A stretch of DNA of 64,000 nt. It comes from Neptuniibacter pectenicola. Its GTDB lineage: Bacteria; Pseudomonadota; Gammaproteobacteria; Pseudomonadales; Balneatricaceae. The stretch spans positions 62,001 to 126,000 of the forward strand of contig NZ_LUTS01000002.1 of assembly GCF_001597735.1 (NCBI RefSeq), written 5' to 3'. The notes beneath the pieces were generated by a model. That model made no database searches. It worked only from the letters and a program-made list of their open reading frames with translations, and was not told where the DNA came from. A program made the position numbers and the translations under genes. Below are positions 16,410 through 24,663 of this stretch, piece after piece; the stretch's first letter is position 1; each line of letters starts with the position of its first letter.

Positions 16410-17687
16410 ATGGAAAAGAAAACGGTTTTAACGGGTATCACAACAACAGGTACGCCGCATATTGGTAATTATTTAGGTGCAATCAAGCCCGCTATTGATT
16501 TGAGCCACGGTGATACCTACAACAACTTTTATTTTCTAGCTGATTATCACGCGTTAATTAAGTGTCACGACCCGGAGCGTGTCGCTCAATCTACGCGTGA
16601 GATTGCGGCAACATGGCTGGCGTTGGGGTTAGATACAGATAGAGCAACCTTCTATCGTCAAACGGATGTGCCTGAAATCACCGAGCTTACATGGATTTTG
16701 ACCTGTATGTGCTCAAAAGGGCTGATGAACCGAGCGCACGCCTACAAAGCCTCGGTAGATGCAAACCGTGATGCGGGTAATGCCGATCTTGATGATGGCG
16801 TAACCATGGGCCTATTTAGTTACCCTATATTGATGGCCGCGGATATTCTTATGTTTAATGCGGACCTGATTCCCGTTGGTAAAGATCAGATTCAGCATAT
16901 TGAGATGGCGCGTGATGTGGCCGGTCGTTTTAATCATACCTACCGCCCGCTCTTTACTCAGCCTGAAGCGGTTGTTGACGAGCAGACTCAGCTTATCCCA
17001 GGGCTGGATGGTCGTAAAATGTCCAAAAGCTACACCAACACTATTCCTTTGTTTAGCTCTGCGGATGAGTTGTATAAATTGATCAAGCAGATCAAAACAG
17101 ATACCCGTACACCGGGGGAACCGAAAGACCCTGATAACAGTACTATCTTTCAGCTGTATAGCTGCTTTGCGAATGAGCAAGAGCGTTTGGCGATGCGCCA
17201 GCAGTTTGAGAATGGTATTGGTTGGGGCGATGCGAAGAAAGAGCTGTTTGAGTTTTTAGACAGTAAGTTGTCAGCACCACGGGTGCTCTATAACGAGCTT
17301 ATGAATGACCTTGGTAGCGTTGAAGAGGTTTTGCTTAAAGGTGCTGAGAAGGCGCGTGGGGTTGCAGCGCCGATGATGGAACAGGTCCGTATTGCTGCGG
17401 GTATTCGCCCATTAACGTATGTGGCCGAAGAAAAATCTGAAGAAAAACAGAAAAAAGAGAAATCTGCTGATGCGATAGCGCGCGCTGAAGAGGGACGTCG
17501 TCGAGGCATTCTTATGCAGTTGAAACCGTTGTTAGCACAGGTTGAGGCTGCTGATGATAAAGCATCGGTTGCGCAAACGATTGTTGCTGAGAAAATAGCT
17601 GAAGTGGAAGGCTTAAAGAAAAAAGCAAAACAGAAGGCACAAAACGAGCTGGATATTTTGCAGGAAGAGCTGGCGACGTACCTTTAA
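16410..17687 (+). CDS. trpS: Tryptophan-tRNA ligase with C-terminal extension
   Basis: Class I aminoacyl-tRNA synthetase charging tRNA(Trp). The HIGH-type motif PHIGN is at residues 16-20 and the KMSKS motif at about 203-207; MCSKGLMNRAHAYKA and GKDQIQHIEMARD are TrpRS signatures. At 425 residues it is longer than E. coli TrpRS (334): the last ~80 residues form a Lys/Glu/Ala-rich, probably coiled-coil extension, as in Pseudomonas-type TrpRS. It is followed 27 bases later by the sulfurtransferase gene in the same direction. Confidence 0.95.
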   Translation: MEKKTVLTGITTTGTPHIGNYLGAIKPAIDLSHGDTYNNFYFLADYHALIKCHDPERVAQSTREIAATWLALGLDTDRATFYRQTDVPEITELTWILTCMCSKGLMNRAHAYKASVDANRDAGNADLDDGVTMGLFSYPILMAADILMFNADLIPVGKDQIQHIEMARDVAGRFNHTYRPLFTQPEAVVDEQTQLIPGLDGRKMSKSYTNTIPLFSSADELYKLIKQIKTDTRTPGEPKDPDNSTIFQLYSCFANEQERLAMRQQFENGIGWGDAKKELFEFLDSKLSAPRVLYNELMNDLGSVEEVLLKGAEKARGVAAPMMEQVRIAAGIRPLTYVAEEKSEEKQKKEKSADAIARAEEGRRRGILMQLKPLLAQVEAADDKASVAQTIVAEKIAEVEGLKKKAKQKAQNELDILQEELATYL

Positions 17688-17714
17688 TCGCGGGTCAAAA
17701 ACGGGGTAGGGAAT

Positions 17715-18551
17715 ATGTATAGCACGATCATTAGCGCGCATGACTTACAAGAGAGCCTGTCTTCGGGTTGGGTTGTTTTTGATTGTCGTTTTAGTTTGGC
17801 GGATACGAATGCCGGTCAGGCCGCGTATGATGCTGGGCATATTCCTGGGGCTGTTTACCTTCATTTAGATCATGACCTTTCATCCGAGATTACGCCAGAG
17901 AGTGGCCGTCACCCGTTACCGGATATGGCACAGCTGGCCACACGATTTGCTGAGGCAGGCGTCTCTGGTCAGACGCAAGTTGTTGTTTATGATGACTGTG
18001 GCGGCGCAATGGCCGCCCGTGCTTGGTGGTTACTCGGTTGTTTAGGACATAAAAATGTTGCTGTTTTAGATGGCGGTTATCCCGCATGGTTGGGCGCAGG
18101 AGGTGAAGAAAGCCAGTCTGTGGAACCGCAGGTCGAAGGCGATTTTTCTGGCAGCTGCCAATCAAGCTGTTATCTGACCGTTCGGCAGTTACAAACTGAA
18201 CTTGCTCAAGCGTCGATCTGTTTGGTCGATGCCCGAGGGGGTGAGCGCTTCCGGGGTGACGTTGAACCGATAGACCCTGTGGCGGGTCATATTCCTGGTG
18301 CGGTTAATCGTCCTCTTACAGATAATCTTGACCAAGGTGTGTTCAAGTCCCCTGATTGTTTACGGGATGAGTGGCTGGCTGTTATCGGAGATGTCGCGCC
18401 TAAACAGACTGTTCATATGTGTGGTTCAGGTATTACGGCATGCCATAATCAGCTAGCCATGACGATTGCCGGGTTAAAAGGTAGTCGTATTTACGCGGGT
18501 TCATGGAGTGAGTGGATTCGAGACCCCCAACGTCCTGTTGCAACCGGTTAG
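17715..18551 (+). CDS. sseA: 3-mercaptopyruvate-type sulfurtransferase
   Basis: 278-residue protein with two rhodanese domains. The N-terminal domain is catalytically inactive and contains GHIPGAVYLHLD. The C-terminal one has the active-site loop CGSGITA with its cysteine near residue 235; CGSG[VI]TA is the mercaptopyruvate sulfurtransferase form, unlike the CRKGVTA-type loop of thiosulfate sulfurtransferases. The predicted reaction is sulfur transfer from 3-mercaptopyruvate to an acceptor thiol or cyanide. It lies 27 bases after trpS, probably in the same transcript, and converges on the LysR gene. Confidence 0.9.
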   Translation: MYSTIISAHDLQESLSSGWVVFDCRFSLADTNAGQAAYDAGHIPGAVYLHLDHDLSSEITPESGRHPLPDMAQLATRFAEAGVSGQTQVVVYDDCGGAMAARAWWLLGCLGHKNVAVLDGGYPAWLGAGGEESQSVEPQVEGDFSGSCQSSCYLTVRQLQTELAQASICLVDARGGERFRGDVEPIDPVAGHIPGAVNRPLTDNLDQGVFKSPDCLRDEWLAVIGDVAPKQTVHMCGSGITACHNQLAMTIAGLKGSRIYAGSWSEWIRDPQRPVATG

Positions 18552-18561
18552 TGATGTAGAT

Positions 18562-19479
18562 TTACCATTCCGACGTTTCTATCAGTCCCCGCAACCAGCT
18601 ACAGGCAGGGTCATGGTGGCAGTGGGCGTGCCAGTAAAGTCTGTGCTCTACCTCCGGTAACTGGATCTCTTCCGGTAAGTTTTTATAAGTTAGGGCTCTC
18701 CCTTGTATCAACTGTTGGGCAATCACTTCTGGCATAGCAACGATGAGGTCGCTCTGTTCACAGAAGTTGGCCGCCACCTCAAAACTAGGCAAAACTGCTG
18801 TCACATGGCGCGACCTATCTAAGCGCTGCAAACTCCGATCAATGAAGGTGGTTCCCTTTCCTGTTAGCGCGGTGTAACCGTGGTTCGAGGCTAAATAGCG
18901 TTCTAAGGTGAGTGCCTGTTCTGCGAGAGGATTTGAACACCGCATCAAGCAAACCATCTGCGAGCCTTTTGATAACGGCTTCATATAAAACTGATCCAAC
19001 CCTCTGTCAGGCATCAAGCCGCTCATGACAAAGTGAATCTGTCCTGAGGCTAATAGATCAAACGGGTTTTCCGACTCCCCCAGTACCTCTAAACGTAAGT
19101 TAGGGGCTTGTTGGTGTAACTTTTTAAACAACATCGGCATAAAGTGTTGGACCTCTAGAGGGCCTGCATAAATCCGAATGGTTTGTTTACATAGGGCAGG
19201 ATCGAACTGCTTATCCGTGAGCATTGACTCAATGTTATCGATAACGCAGTTCAGGTTGCCTGTAATTCTTTCAGCGCCCGCTGTCAGAATGTAGCCCGAC
19301 TGGGTACGTGCCAGTAGTGGGTCGTTAAATATCTCCCGTAGCTTTTTTAAGTCCCGGCTCACTTTTGATTGGCTTAAGTTCAAGCGGTGCGCAGCCCGTG
19401 TGACATGCTTCTCTTCGAGCAGGGCTTGCAGTACACGTAAAAGGCTCACATTCAATGCAGCTATATTCACATTTTGCAT
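18562..19479 (-). CDS. LysR-family transcriptional regulator
   Basis: 305-residue LysR-type regulator. The winged helix-turn-helix is at the N-terminus (LLRVLQALLEEKHVTRAAHRL then LSQSKVSRDLKKLR), followed by a substrate-binding-type effector domain. The first ATG giving a normal LysR N-terminus (MQNVNIAALNVSLL) is at 19479; an upstream extension in the same frame is not needed. It is divergent from the exbB-exbD-tonB iron cluster, 127 bp away, so it could regulate that cluster, itself, or both. The effector is unknown. Confidence 0.88.
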   Translation of the reverse strand: MQNVNIAALNVSLLRVLQALLEEKHVTRAAHRLNLSQSKVSRDLKKLREIFNDPLLARTQSGYILTAGAERITGNLNCVIDNIESMLTDKQFDPALCKQTIRIYAGPLEVQHFMPMLFKKLHQQAPNLRLEVLGESENPFDLLASGQIHFVMSGLMPDRGLDQFYMKPLSKGSQMVCLMRCSNPLAEQALTLERYLASNHGYTALTGKGTTFIDRSLQRLDRSRHVTAVLPSFEVAANFCEQSDLIVAMPEVIAQQLIQGRALTYKNLPEEIQLPEVEHRLYWHAHCHHDPACSWLRGLIETSEW

Positions 19480-19568
19480 AATTACTATTCCAATATCGCC
19501 TTTTATAAAGCTAAAAAGTTCACGTACTATCCGCCGAAACAAAGCGTTAATCTTAATGCGATTATAAA

Positions 19569-19583
19569 TGATAATTATTATTG
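19569..19583 (+). promoter_or_regulatory. Fur box upstream of exbB
   Basis: TGATAATTATTATTG matches the 15-base 7-1-7 Fur consensus TGATAATnATTATCA in all but the last two bases. It is 24 bases before the exbB start, in the gap between the LysR gene and the iron cluster. Fur with Fe(II) would repress the cluster when iron is sufficient. The same site might also affect the LysR gene. Confidence 0.8.
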
Positions 19584-19606
19584 TTTGTACTGTAAGTGGT
19601 ATTTAA

Positions 19607-20572
19607 ATGAACTCAAGCACAAATTCAAGCATAGAAAACCTTGGTACAGATGCTGATGGGGCTGCTGTAGAAGCGGTTCCAAGCGCCGCTGATGCAGCGG
19701 TTTATTCTGAAATAGCGCAAGAGTCAGGCGATAGGGTTTCCGCACTGGACGCATCTTCTGCAGAGGTGCTTGAGGACGGGACGGCGAACACGGTCCCTTC
19801 ATTGGATGTTGCAGATGGTGGATCAGTTGCCCCCCTTGATTCAGCATCAGCCCTTGATCTGCAACCGGCGACTAATACGCTGCTACCAGATACTGGACTT
19901 GATCAACTGGATTCAGTCATACAGATGTTAGACGTGGGTGGACCTGTTGTTTGGATTCTCATCGTTTTGTCGGTTGTTTCGGTCACGATTACCCTATTAA
20001 AGCTGTGGCAGTTTGCAGTGTTGCGACCTGAAAAAACTGACCTTGTGAATAAAAGTTTGGAACACTGGAAAGCTGGGAACGCCGCGTTCGCCTTGAGTGC
20101 GCTTGAGAGTGCTCGCCCGGTTCCAAGTATTGTTCGCTATGCCATGTGTGGCTTGAATGAGGGTAAAGACCCTCACATGCTAAAAGAAGAGCTAACACGA
20201 CGTGCGCAAGGTTATGTACATCAACTCACGGCGCTGCTTCGTCCGCTGGAATTGATCGCTAATTTAAGCCCGTTACTGGGTTTGATGGGCACCGTATTAG
20301 GCATGATCGTGGCTTTCCAACAGATGGAGGCGGCAGGTAGTCAAGTGGATCCAGCGGTGCTGTCCGGCGGTATTTGGCAAGCGTTACTGACAACGGCTGC
20401 GGGCTTGGCTGTGGCGATCCCTGTTGCCGCAATCCATAGCTGGCTTGAGCGTAAAGCTGAGCGTTCAGCTTGGTTGTTAGATGATGCGGTCACTCAAGTA
20501 TTTACCTTTTATTTTAACCCCTTAGTGGCGGTGCCTAGCGATAAAAGAGCGGATGCTGGTTGTGTTGCTTAA
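19607..20572 (+). CDS. exbB: ExbB/TolQ-family energy transducer with long N-terminus
   Basis: 321-residue proton-channel subunit of a TonB motor. Three transmembrane helices are seen near residues 113-138, 222-244 and 258-282; the family core NLSPLLGLMGTVLGMIVAFQQM and GIWQALLTTAAGLAVAIP is intact. The first ~110 residues are an Ala/Ser/Asp-rich, acidic, low-complexity segment with no visible signal peptide, although this side of helix 1 should be periplasmic; many long ExbB proteins carry a signal sequence here. An in-frame stop directly precedes ATG 19607, so the start cannot lie further upstream. It overlaps exbD by 20 bases. Confidence 0.9.
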   Translation: MNSSTNSSIENLGTDADGAAVEAVPSAADAAVYSEIAQESGDRVSALDASSAEVLEDGTANTVPSLDVADGGSVAPLDSASALDLQPATNTLLPDTGLDQLDSVIQMLDVGGPVVWILIVLSVVSVTITLLKLWQFAVLRPEKTDLVNKSLEHWKAGNAAFALSALESARPVPSIVRYAMCGLNEGKDPHMLKEELTRRAQGYVHQLTALLRPLELIANLSPLLGLMGTVLGMIVAFQQMEAAGSQVDPAVLSGGIWQALLTTAAGLAVAIPVAAIHSWLERKAERSAWLLDDAVTQVFTFYFNPLVAVPSDKRADAGCVA

Positions 20573-20957
20573 TAACATCGCCCCTCGAAAGAAAACGATA
20601 AGCATCACCCCATTGATCGATGTGGTCTTTATTTTATTGCTGTTTTTCATGTTGTCATCCACCTTCAACCAGAAAAAACAGCTCGAAATAAAGCATGCCA
20701 CCTCCGGTGTGTCGCAGTCTGAAGGGGAGGCCGTGCAGATTGTGTTGCAGCCAGAGGGTGTTGTTGAGGTTGATGGTGCTCAATACCGTGTTGGAGAGCA
20801 ATCGTTTGCTCAGTTGCTTAACACGATTGCTGAAAATGACAGCCATGTTCGCTTGTCTGCTAGGGCGAGTGTCAGTGTCCAAAGTGTTGTTGAGTTAATC
20901 GACATGGGTTATCAGGCCGGTATTACCCAGCTGAATTTAAGCGAGTCTGTTGAATGA
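20553..20957 (+). CDS. exbD: ExbD biopolymer transport protein (canonical)
   Basis: 134-residue ExbD: a short cytoplasmic N-terminus, one transmembrane helix (TPLIDVVFILLLFFML) with the conserved proton-carrying Asp at residue 23, then a periplasmic domain. It partners ExbB in converting proton flow into TonB motion. ATG 20553 overlaps the exbB end; GTG 20562 is an alternative start. Its stop overlaps the next gene (ATGA), which encodes a second, different ExbD. Normal family length. Confidence 0.92.
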   Translation: MLVVLLNNIAPRKKTISITPLIDVVFILLLFFMLSSTFNQKKQLEIKHATSGVSQSEGEAVQIVLQPEGVVEVDGAQYRVGEQSFAQLLNTIAENDSHVRLSARASVSVQSVVELIDMGYQAGITQLNLSESVE

Positions 20958-21364
20958 TGATTTTTACGCATACTCAAAAGCCGAGCCGCCCTAAACGTCA
21001 ACTCGACGACAGTATGGTTCCTGCCATTAACATCGTTTTTTTATTGCTGATCTTCTTCATGATCGCCGGCCATATCGAAGCAAGAAATGCAGATTTGCAG
21101 ATCCCCGCTTCAAGTAGCGAAGGTGAGCTGGTTGCGCGAGATATAGAGATTCAGATCTTGGTGAATGGTGAATATTACCTAAACGGCCAGAAGATAGAGA
21201 AGTCATTACTGGCGTCGCTGCAAGCGTTAGCGCCTTCAGCGGAATCTGTAGTGACATGTCACATCGATCGTAACTTGCCTTTTTCTGCGTTGGACCCTGT
21301 GCTAAGCGCCATACGCCAACTGAACATTAAGCGGCTGCAGATAGCGACTGAGCAGAGATTATGA
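20954..21364 (+). CDS. Second ExbD-like protein lacking the conserved Asp
   Basis: 136-residue ExbD/TolR-family protein with the same layout as its neighbour: short N-terminus, one helix (VPAINIVFLLLIFFMI) and a periplasmic domain of about 90 residues. At the position of the essential helix Asp (residue 23 of the first ExbD) it has Asn26, so it probably cannot carry protons itself. It overlaps exbD at its start and tonB at its stop, both as ATGA, implying coupled translation. It most likely forms a mixed ExbD/ExbD' pair within the ExbB pore. A separate structural or regulatory role is possible. Confidence 0.88.
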   Translation: MMIFTHTQKPSRPKRQLDDSMVPAINIVFLLLIFFMIAGHIEARNADLQIPASSSEGELVARDIEIQILVNGEYYLNGQKIEKSLLASLQALAPSAESVVTCHIDRNLPFSALDPVLSAIRQLNIKRLQIATEQRL

Positions 21365-22230
21365 TGGCTAAAAAACAGGTATTACTCTGCCTGATTGTCG
21401 CAGTGTTTCTCCATATCGCATTAATTACCCCTTGGGTTCTGGGGGAGGAGAGTGAAGGCGCAATTGCTGAAGGACAGGATGGTTTGTTGGTCAGTGTCGG
21501 TATTGCGGGCAGCTTTACTGAGACTGCTGAAGTGCGTGATGAAATTGTCGAGAGCAGCGTGGCTGAAGCCAAAAATACCGATAAAGCTGAGGTCGAAAAG
21601 GACCAAGAACAAGAGGAAAGGGTTGAGCCGGAACCCGTTGTTGAAACGGAACCGGAGGAGCTGGTTGAAACGGTACAGGAAGACACTATCGAGCCTGAAC
21701 CTATACCCACGCCTAAACCAAAACCTAAGCCGAAAAAAGAGCCAAAGAAAAAACTGAAAAAACAGCCAGAGAAGAGCACCACGACAACAAAAACGCCTCA
21801 GCCCCAAAGTGAATCCGTTAAGGACCTTAAGGCAGAAGAGGCAGATAACAGTGCAACATCAACGCCGGTTGCCACTAAAGCAACCGGTGTTGGGACGCGC
21901 GTAGAAACAGGCGGTAACCCCGCCGCAAGACAGAGCTATTTAAGCAAAGTCTTGGTACGTATTGCTCGGGTTAAACGTTACCCGCGTAGTGCACGAAAAG
22001 ATGGAGCAACCGGTACGGTCGTTGTCAATTTTGTAATTCAGAAAAATGGTCGGGTAAAAAGCTCGAGAATCGTCACAAGTTCAGGTGATTCTCGTTTGGA
22101 TGAAGAGGCAACAGCGATGCTTCTAAGAGCAAGTCCATTTCCGTCCATCCCTGCTGAGTTAGGTGAGGGCCCATTAGATTTGACACTGCCGATTGAATTC
22201 TCATTGAACCCAACACGTAAATTATTTTAA
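21361..22230 (+). CDS. tonB: TonB energy transducer
   Basis: 289-residue periplasm-spanning protein. An N-terminal membrane anchor (LLCLIVAVFLHIALITPWVL) is followed by a Glu-rich then Pro/Lys-rich spacer (PTPKPKPKPKKEPKKK) and a C-terminal TonB domain from about residue 195 with YPRSARKDGATGTVVVNFVI and SGDSRLDEEA. It transmits energy from the ExbB/ExbD complex to the outer-membrane receptor encoded 9 bases downstream. ATG 21361 overlaps the stop of the second exbD; ATG 21364 is equally possible. Confidence 0.93.
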   Translation: MMAKKQVLLCLIVAVFLHIALITPWVLGEESEGAIAEGQDGLLVSVGIAGSFTETAEVRDEIVESSVAEAKNTDKAEVEKDQEQEERVEPEPVVETEPEELVETVQEDTIEPEPIPTPKPKPKPKKEPKKKLKKQPEKSTTTTKTPQPQSESVKDLKAEEADNSATSTPVATKATGVGTRVETGGNPAARQSYLSKVLVRIARVKRYPRSARKDGATGTVVVNFVIQKNGRVKSSRIVTSSGDSRLDEEATAMLLRASPFPSIPAELGEGPLDLTLPIEFSLNPTRKLF

Positions 22231-22239
22231 GGAACGAAT

Positions 22240-24582
22240 ATGTCTCAAGCCACTAAACATAAGCCCTCTAGCGTCGCACGACAGGTTGGCAGAAAGGGTG
22301 CTTTTGCCCCAGGTACTCTAGCACTGGCTATTTCAGGTACGCTGATGGCTGGCGTTGCCACTGCGGAAGAGTCAATCTCTCTGGATAAGCTGACAGTTGA
22401 AGAGTCCGTTACGCCGGACACTAACCCTTATGCGGTTCCGGGTTCGCCTTATTTAGCGGAACGTCTCTCTGATCCGCGTCGTACGCGTCCGCTTGCGGAA
22501 ACACCGCAAACGATCACTGTACTAACTTCAGCTGAGTTATCCGATTCAGGCCGTACCGATCTACGTGAAATTCTAGATGGACAGCCGGGTATTACCGTAG
22601 GTACCGGCGAAAACGGTAACGCCTTTGGTGACCGTTATGTGATTCGTGGTCACGAAGCGCGCAGTGATGTGTTTGTTGATGGTATGCGTGATCCAGGTAT
22701 GACGATCCGTGAAAGCTTTGCGACGGAACAGGTCGAGATCAGTAAAGGACCAAGTTCTAGCTTTGCTGGACGTGGTACAACCGGTGGTGCGGTTAACTCG
22801 GCGACTAAACGCGCAAGCTCTGAGTATGATTTCACTAAACTATCAGCAGGCATAGGTACCGATAGCCATCACCGTGTCTCTTTAGATACTAACAAAGTGA
22901 TCAACTATGACACGGCGATCCGAGCTAACATTTTGCACGCACAAGAAGATGTGCCCGATCGTGCGCCAGCGGACCGTCAGCGTAAAGGTGCGGCGTTCTC
23001 TATCACCCACCAACCGAGTGATGATTTAGAAATTACCGCGGATTACTACCACTTTGAAGGTGATGATAAACCGGACCTAGGTACCTACCTTAATACCTCA
23101 GGTGACGGTAAACCTGTTGCCGGTATTCCTGTTTACCTACAAGATGAAGATTTTCTTGATTCCGAAGTGGATACCGCGACACTGCGTATAGGTTATGAAG
23201 TTAACCCAGATACCCGCATTGTTAACTTAACCCGTTATGGCACAACCGATAACGGTTATGTAACAACCGGCGCGCGTGGTACGACCGCTTACCCTACTTT
23301 GCTTGATGCAACGAACGACACAAATGGATACAGCTCGGCGACGTTAAGTACTCACCAAGGTTGGCAAGAAGTTGAGTACTTCGCTAACCAATTTAACCTG
23401 TTAATGGATCGCGAGTTAGCTGGTTTAAACCATGAGTTTGTCTTTGGCCTAGAGTATACCGATCAGCAAGTACTAAACGGGGTTTATGATAGAACCTCTG
23501 CCGGCGCTGCAAACTGTTTTGCCTCAGGTCGAGGCGGGCCGGGCGAGGCTTATTGTATTAGTGATGCCAGCGGCAATAGTGTTTCTAATGTTAATTCGCT
23601 TATGCAACGAGATATCAGTAAAGGTGATTGGGATTCCGATTGGAATATAAAAACCATCTCCCTTTCCATGATGGATACAGTGGATCTAACGGATAAGTGG
23701 ACTGTGTTTGGTGGTTTACGTTATGACTACTATGACTACAAAACCACAGCTAATTATGACCCAGGTACGGGCCGTGAGTTGACGGATTTTATCAACGAAG
23801 ATGGTTTCTGGAATGGTCATGTTGGGGCAAGTTATAAAATTAACCCTAAAGCGAATGTCTATGCGAGCTTCTCAACGGCGACTAACCTAAACGGTGGTGA
23901 ATCGGATGTAGGTACCAGCTGTGGTTATGGCGGTATCTGTGCCGAAGGCGCTAACCCTGTGTTGGGTAACCCAGAAAAAACAGACAGCTGGGAACTCGGT
24001 ACAAAATGGCGTTTTAATGATGATAAATTGCTAGCGACGGCAGCACTTTTCCGTATCACTAAAAGTGATGTTATGGAGTCCTCTAATGGTGATTCATATA
24101 GCACTGTTGGCTCATTAAATACCGGTAAAAATGAAGTAGAAGGTATCGAGCTAGGTGTTTCGGGTAACCTGACTAGTAAGCTAAGTGTTCAGGCCGGTGT
24201 CGCATTGATGAATGCTAAAGTTAAAGAATCCATCATCGAAGACAATGTGGGTAAAACGTTAGCTAACTTTGCGGATAAATCTGCCTCTTTACACCTTCGT
24301 TATCAAGCAACGCCAGCCTTTGCGTTCGGTGGTACAGCAACCTATGAAAGCGTTCGTTACACCGGTCAGCCGGATACCGCAGCGAATGAAGGAATGGGTG
24401 TACCTGAATATACTGTGTTAGATGCGTTTGCGTCCTACAAAGTAAACCGCGATATGCTACTTAGATTAAATGTAGGCAACCTTCTGGATGAAGATTACTA
24501 CCTTGCTGCCTATCGTTCAGGTGCATTCACTTATATTGGTGACAAAAGGAATGTTCAGCTAACCATGGAATATAACTTCTAA
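22240..24582 (+). CDS. TonB-dependent siderophore receptor (Fiu/PiuA-like)
   Basis: 780-residue outer-membrane receptor. A signal peptide with a long basic n-region ends near ATAEE (about residue 43). A TonB-box-like LDKLTVEES follows, then a plug domain (ETPQTITVLTSAEL, YVIRGHEARSDVFVDGMRD, VEISKGPSSSFAGRGTTGG) and a beta-barrel ending in Phe (LTMEYNF). The plug resembles catecholate receptors of the Fiu/PiuA type, which also sit beside PiuC dioxygenase genes. The ferric-catechol substrate is therefore an inference. It is preceded by AAGGA and is 9 bases from tonB. Confidence 0.9.
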   Translation: MSQATKHKPSSVARQVGRKGAFAPGTLALAISGTLMAGVATAEESISLDKLTVEESVTPDTNPYAVPGSPYLAERLSDPRRTRPLAETPQTITVLTSAELSDSGRTDLREILDGQPGITVGTGENGNAFGDRYVIRGHEARSDVFVDGMRDPGMTIRESFATEQVEISKGPSSSFAGRGTTGGAVNSATKRASSEYDFTKLSAGIGTDSHHRVSLDTNKVINYDTAIRANILHAQEDVPDRAPADRQRKGAAFSITHQPSDDLEITADYYHFEGDDKPDLGTYLNTSGDGKPVAGIPVYLQDEDFLDSEVDTATLRIGYEVNPDTRIVNLTRYGTTDNGYVTTGARGTTAYPTLLDATNDTNGYSSATLSTHQGWQEVEYFANQFNLLMDRELAGLNHEFVFGLEYTDQQVLNGVYDRTSAGAANCFASGRGGPGEAYCISDASGNSVSNVNSLMQRDISKGDWDSDWNIKTISLSMMDTVDLTDKWTVFGGLRYDYYDYKTTANYDPGTGRELTDFINEDGFWNGHVGASYKINPKANVYASFSTATNLNGGESDVGTSCGYGGICAEGANPVLGNPEKTDSWELGTKWRFNDDKLLATAALFRITKSDVMESSNGDSYSTVGSLNTGKNEVEGIELGVSGNLTSKLSVQAGVALMNAKVKESIIEDNVGKTLANFADKSASLHLRYQATPAFAFGGTATYESVRYTGQPDTAANEGMGVPEYTVLDAFASYKVNRDMLLRLNVGNLLDEDYYLAAYRSGAFTYIGDKRNVQLTMEYNF

Positions 24583-24616
24583 AGTTAGTATCCCCCCCCT
24601 TCGGATATTTCCTTTG

Positions 24617-24645
24617 GCAGGGCTACCTAAGTAGCCCTGCATTTT
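24617..24645 (+). terminator. Hairpin after receptor gene (partial terminator or mRNA processing site)
   Basis: Perfect 10-bp inverted repeat GCAGGGCTAC / GTAGCCCTGC with loop CTAA, followed by ATTTT only. It lies between the receptor and the oxidase genes (81-bp gap). The weak T run suggests partial termination or stabilisation of the upstream mRNA, giving more receptor than downstream enzymes. Confidence 0.65.
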
Positions 24646-24663
24646 GGTTAAAACAACGAACTT

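Noticed and set aside
21327-21807. Two long open frames on the minus strand opposite tonB
   Set aside because: They are low-complexity products (Ser/Gly/Phe- or Arg/Phe-rich) of reading the Pro/Lys/Glu-rich tonB spacer backwards.
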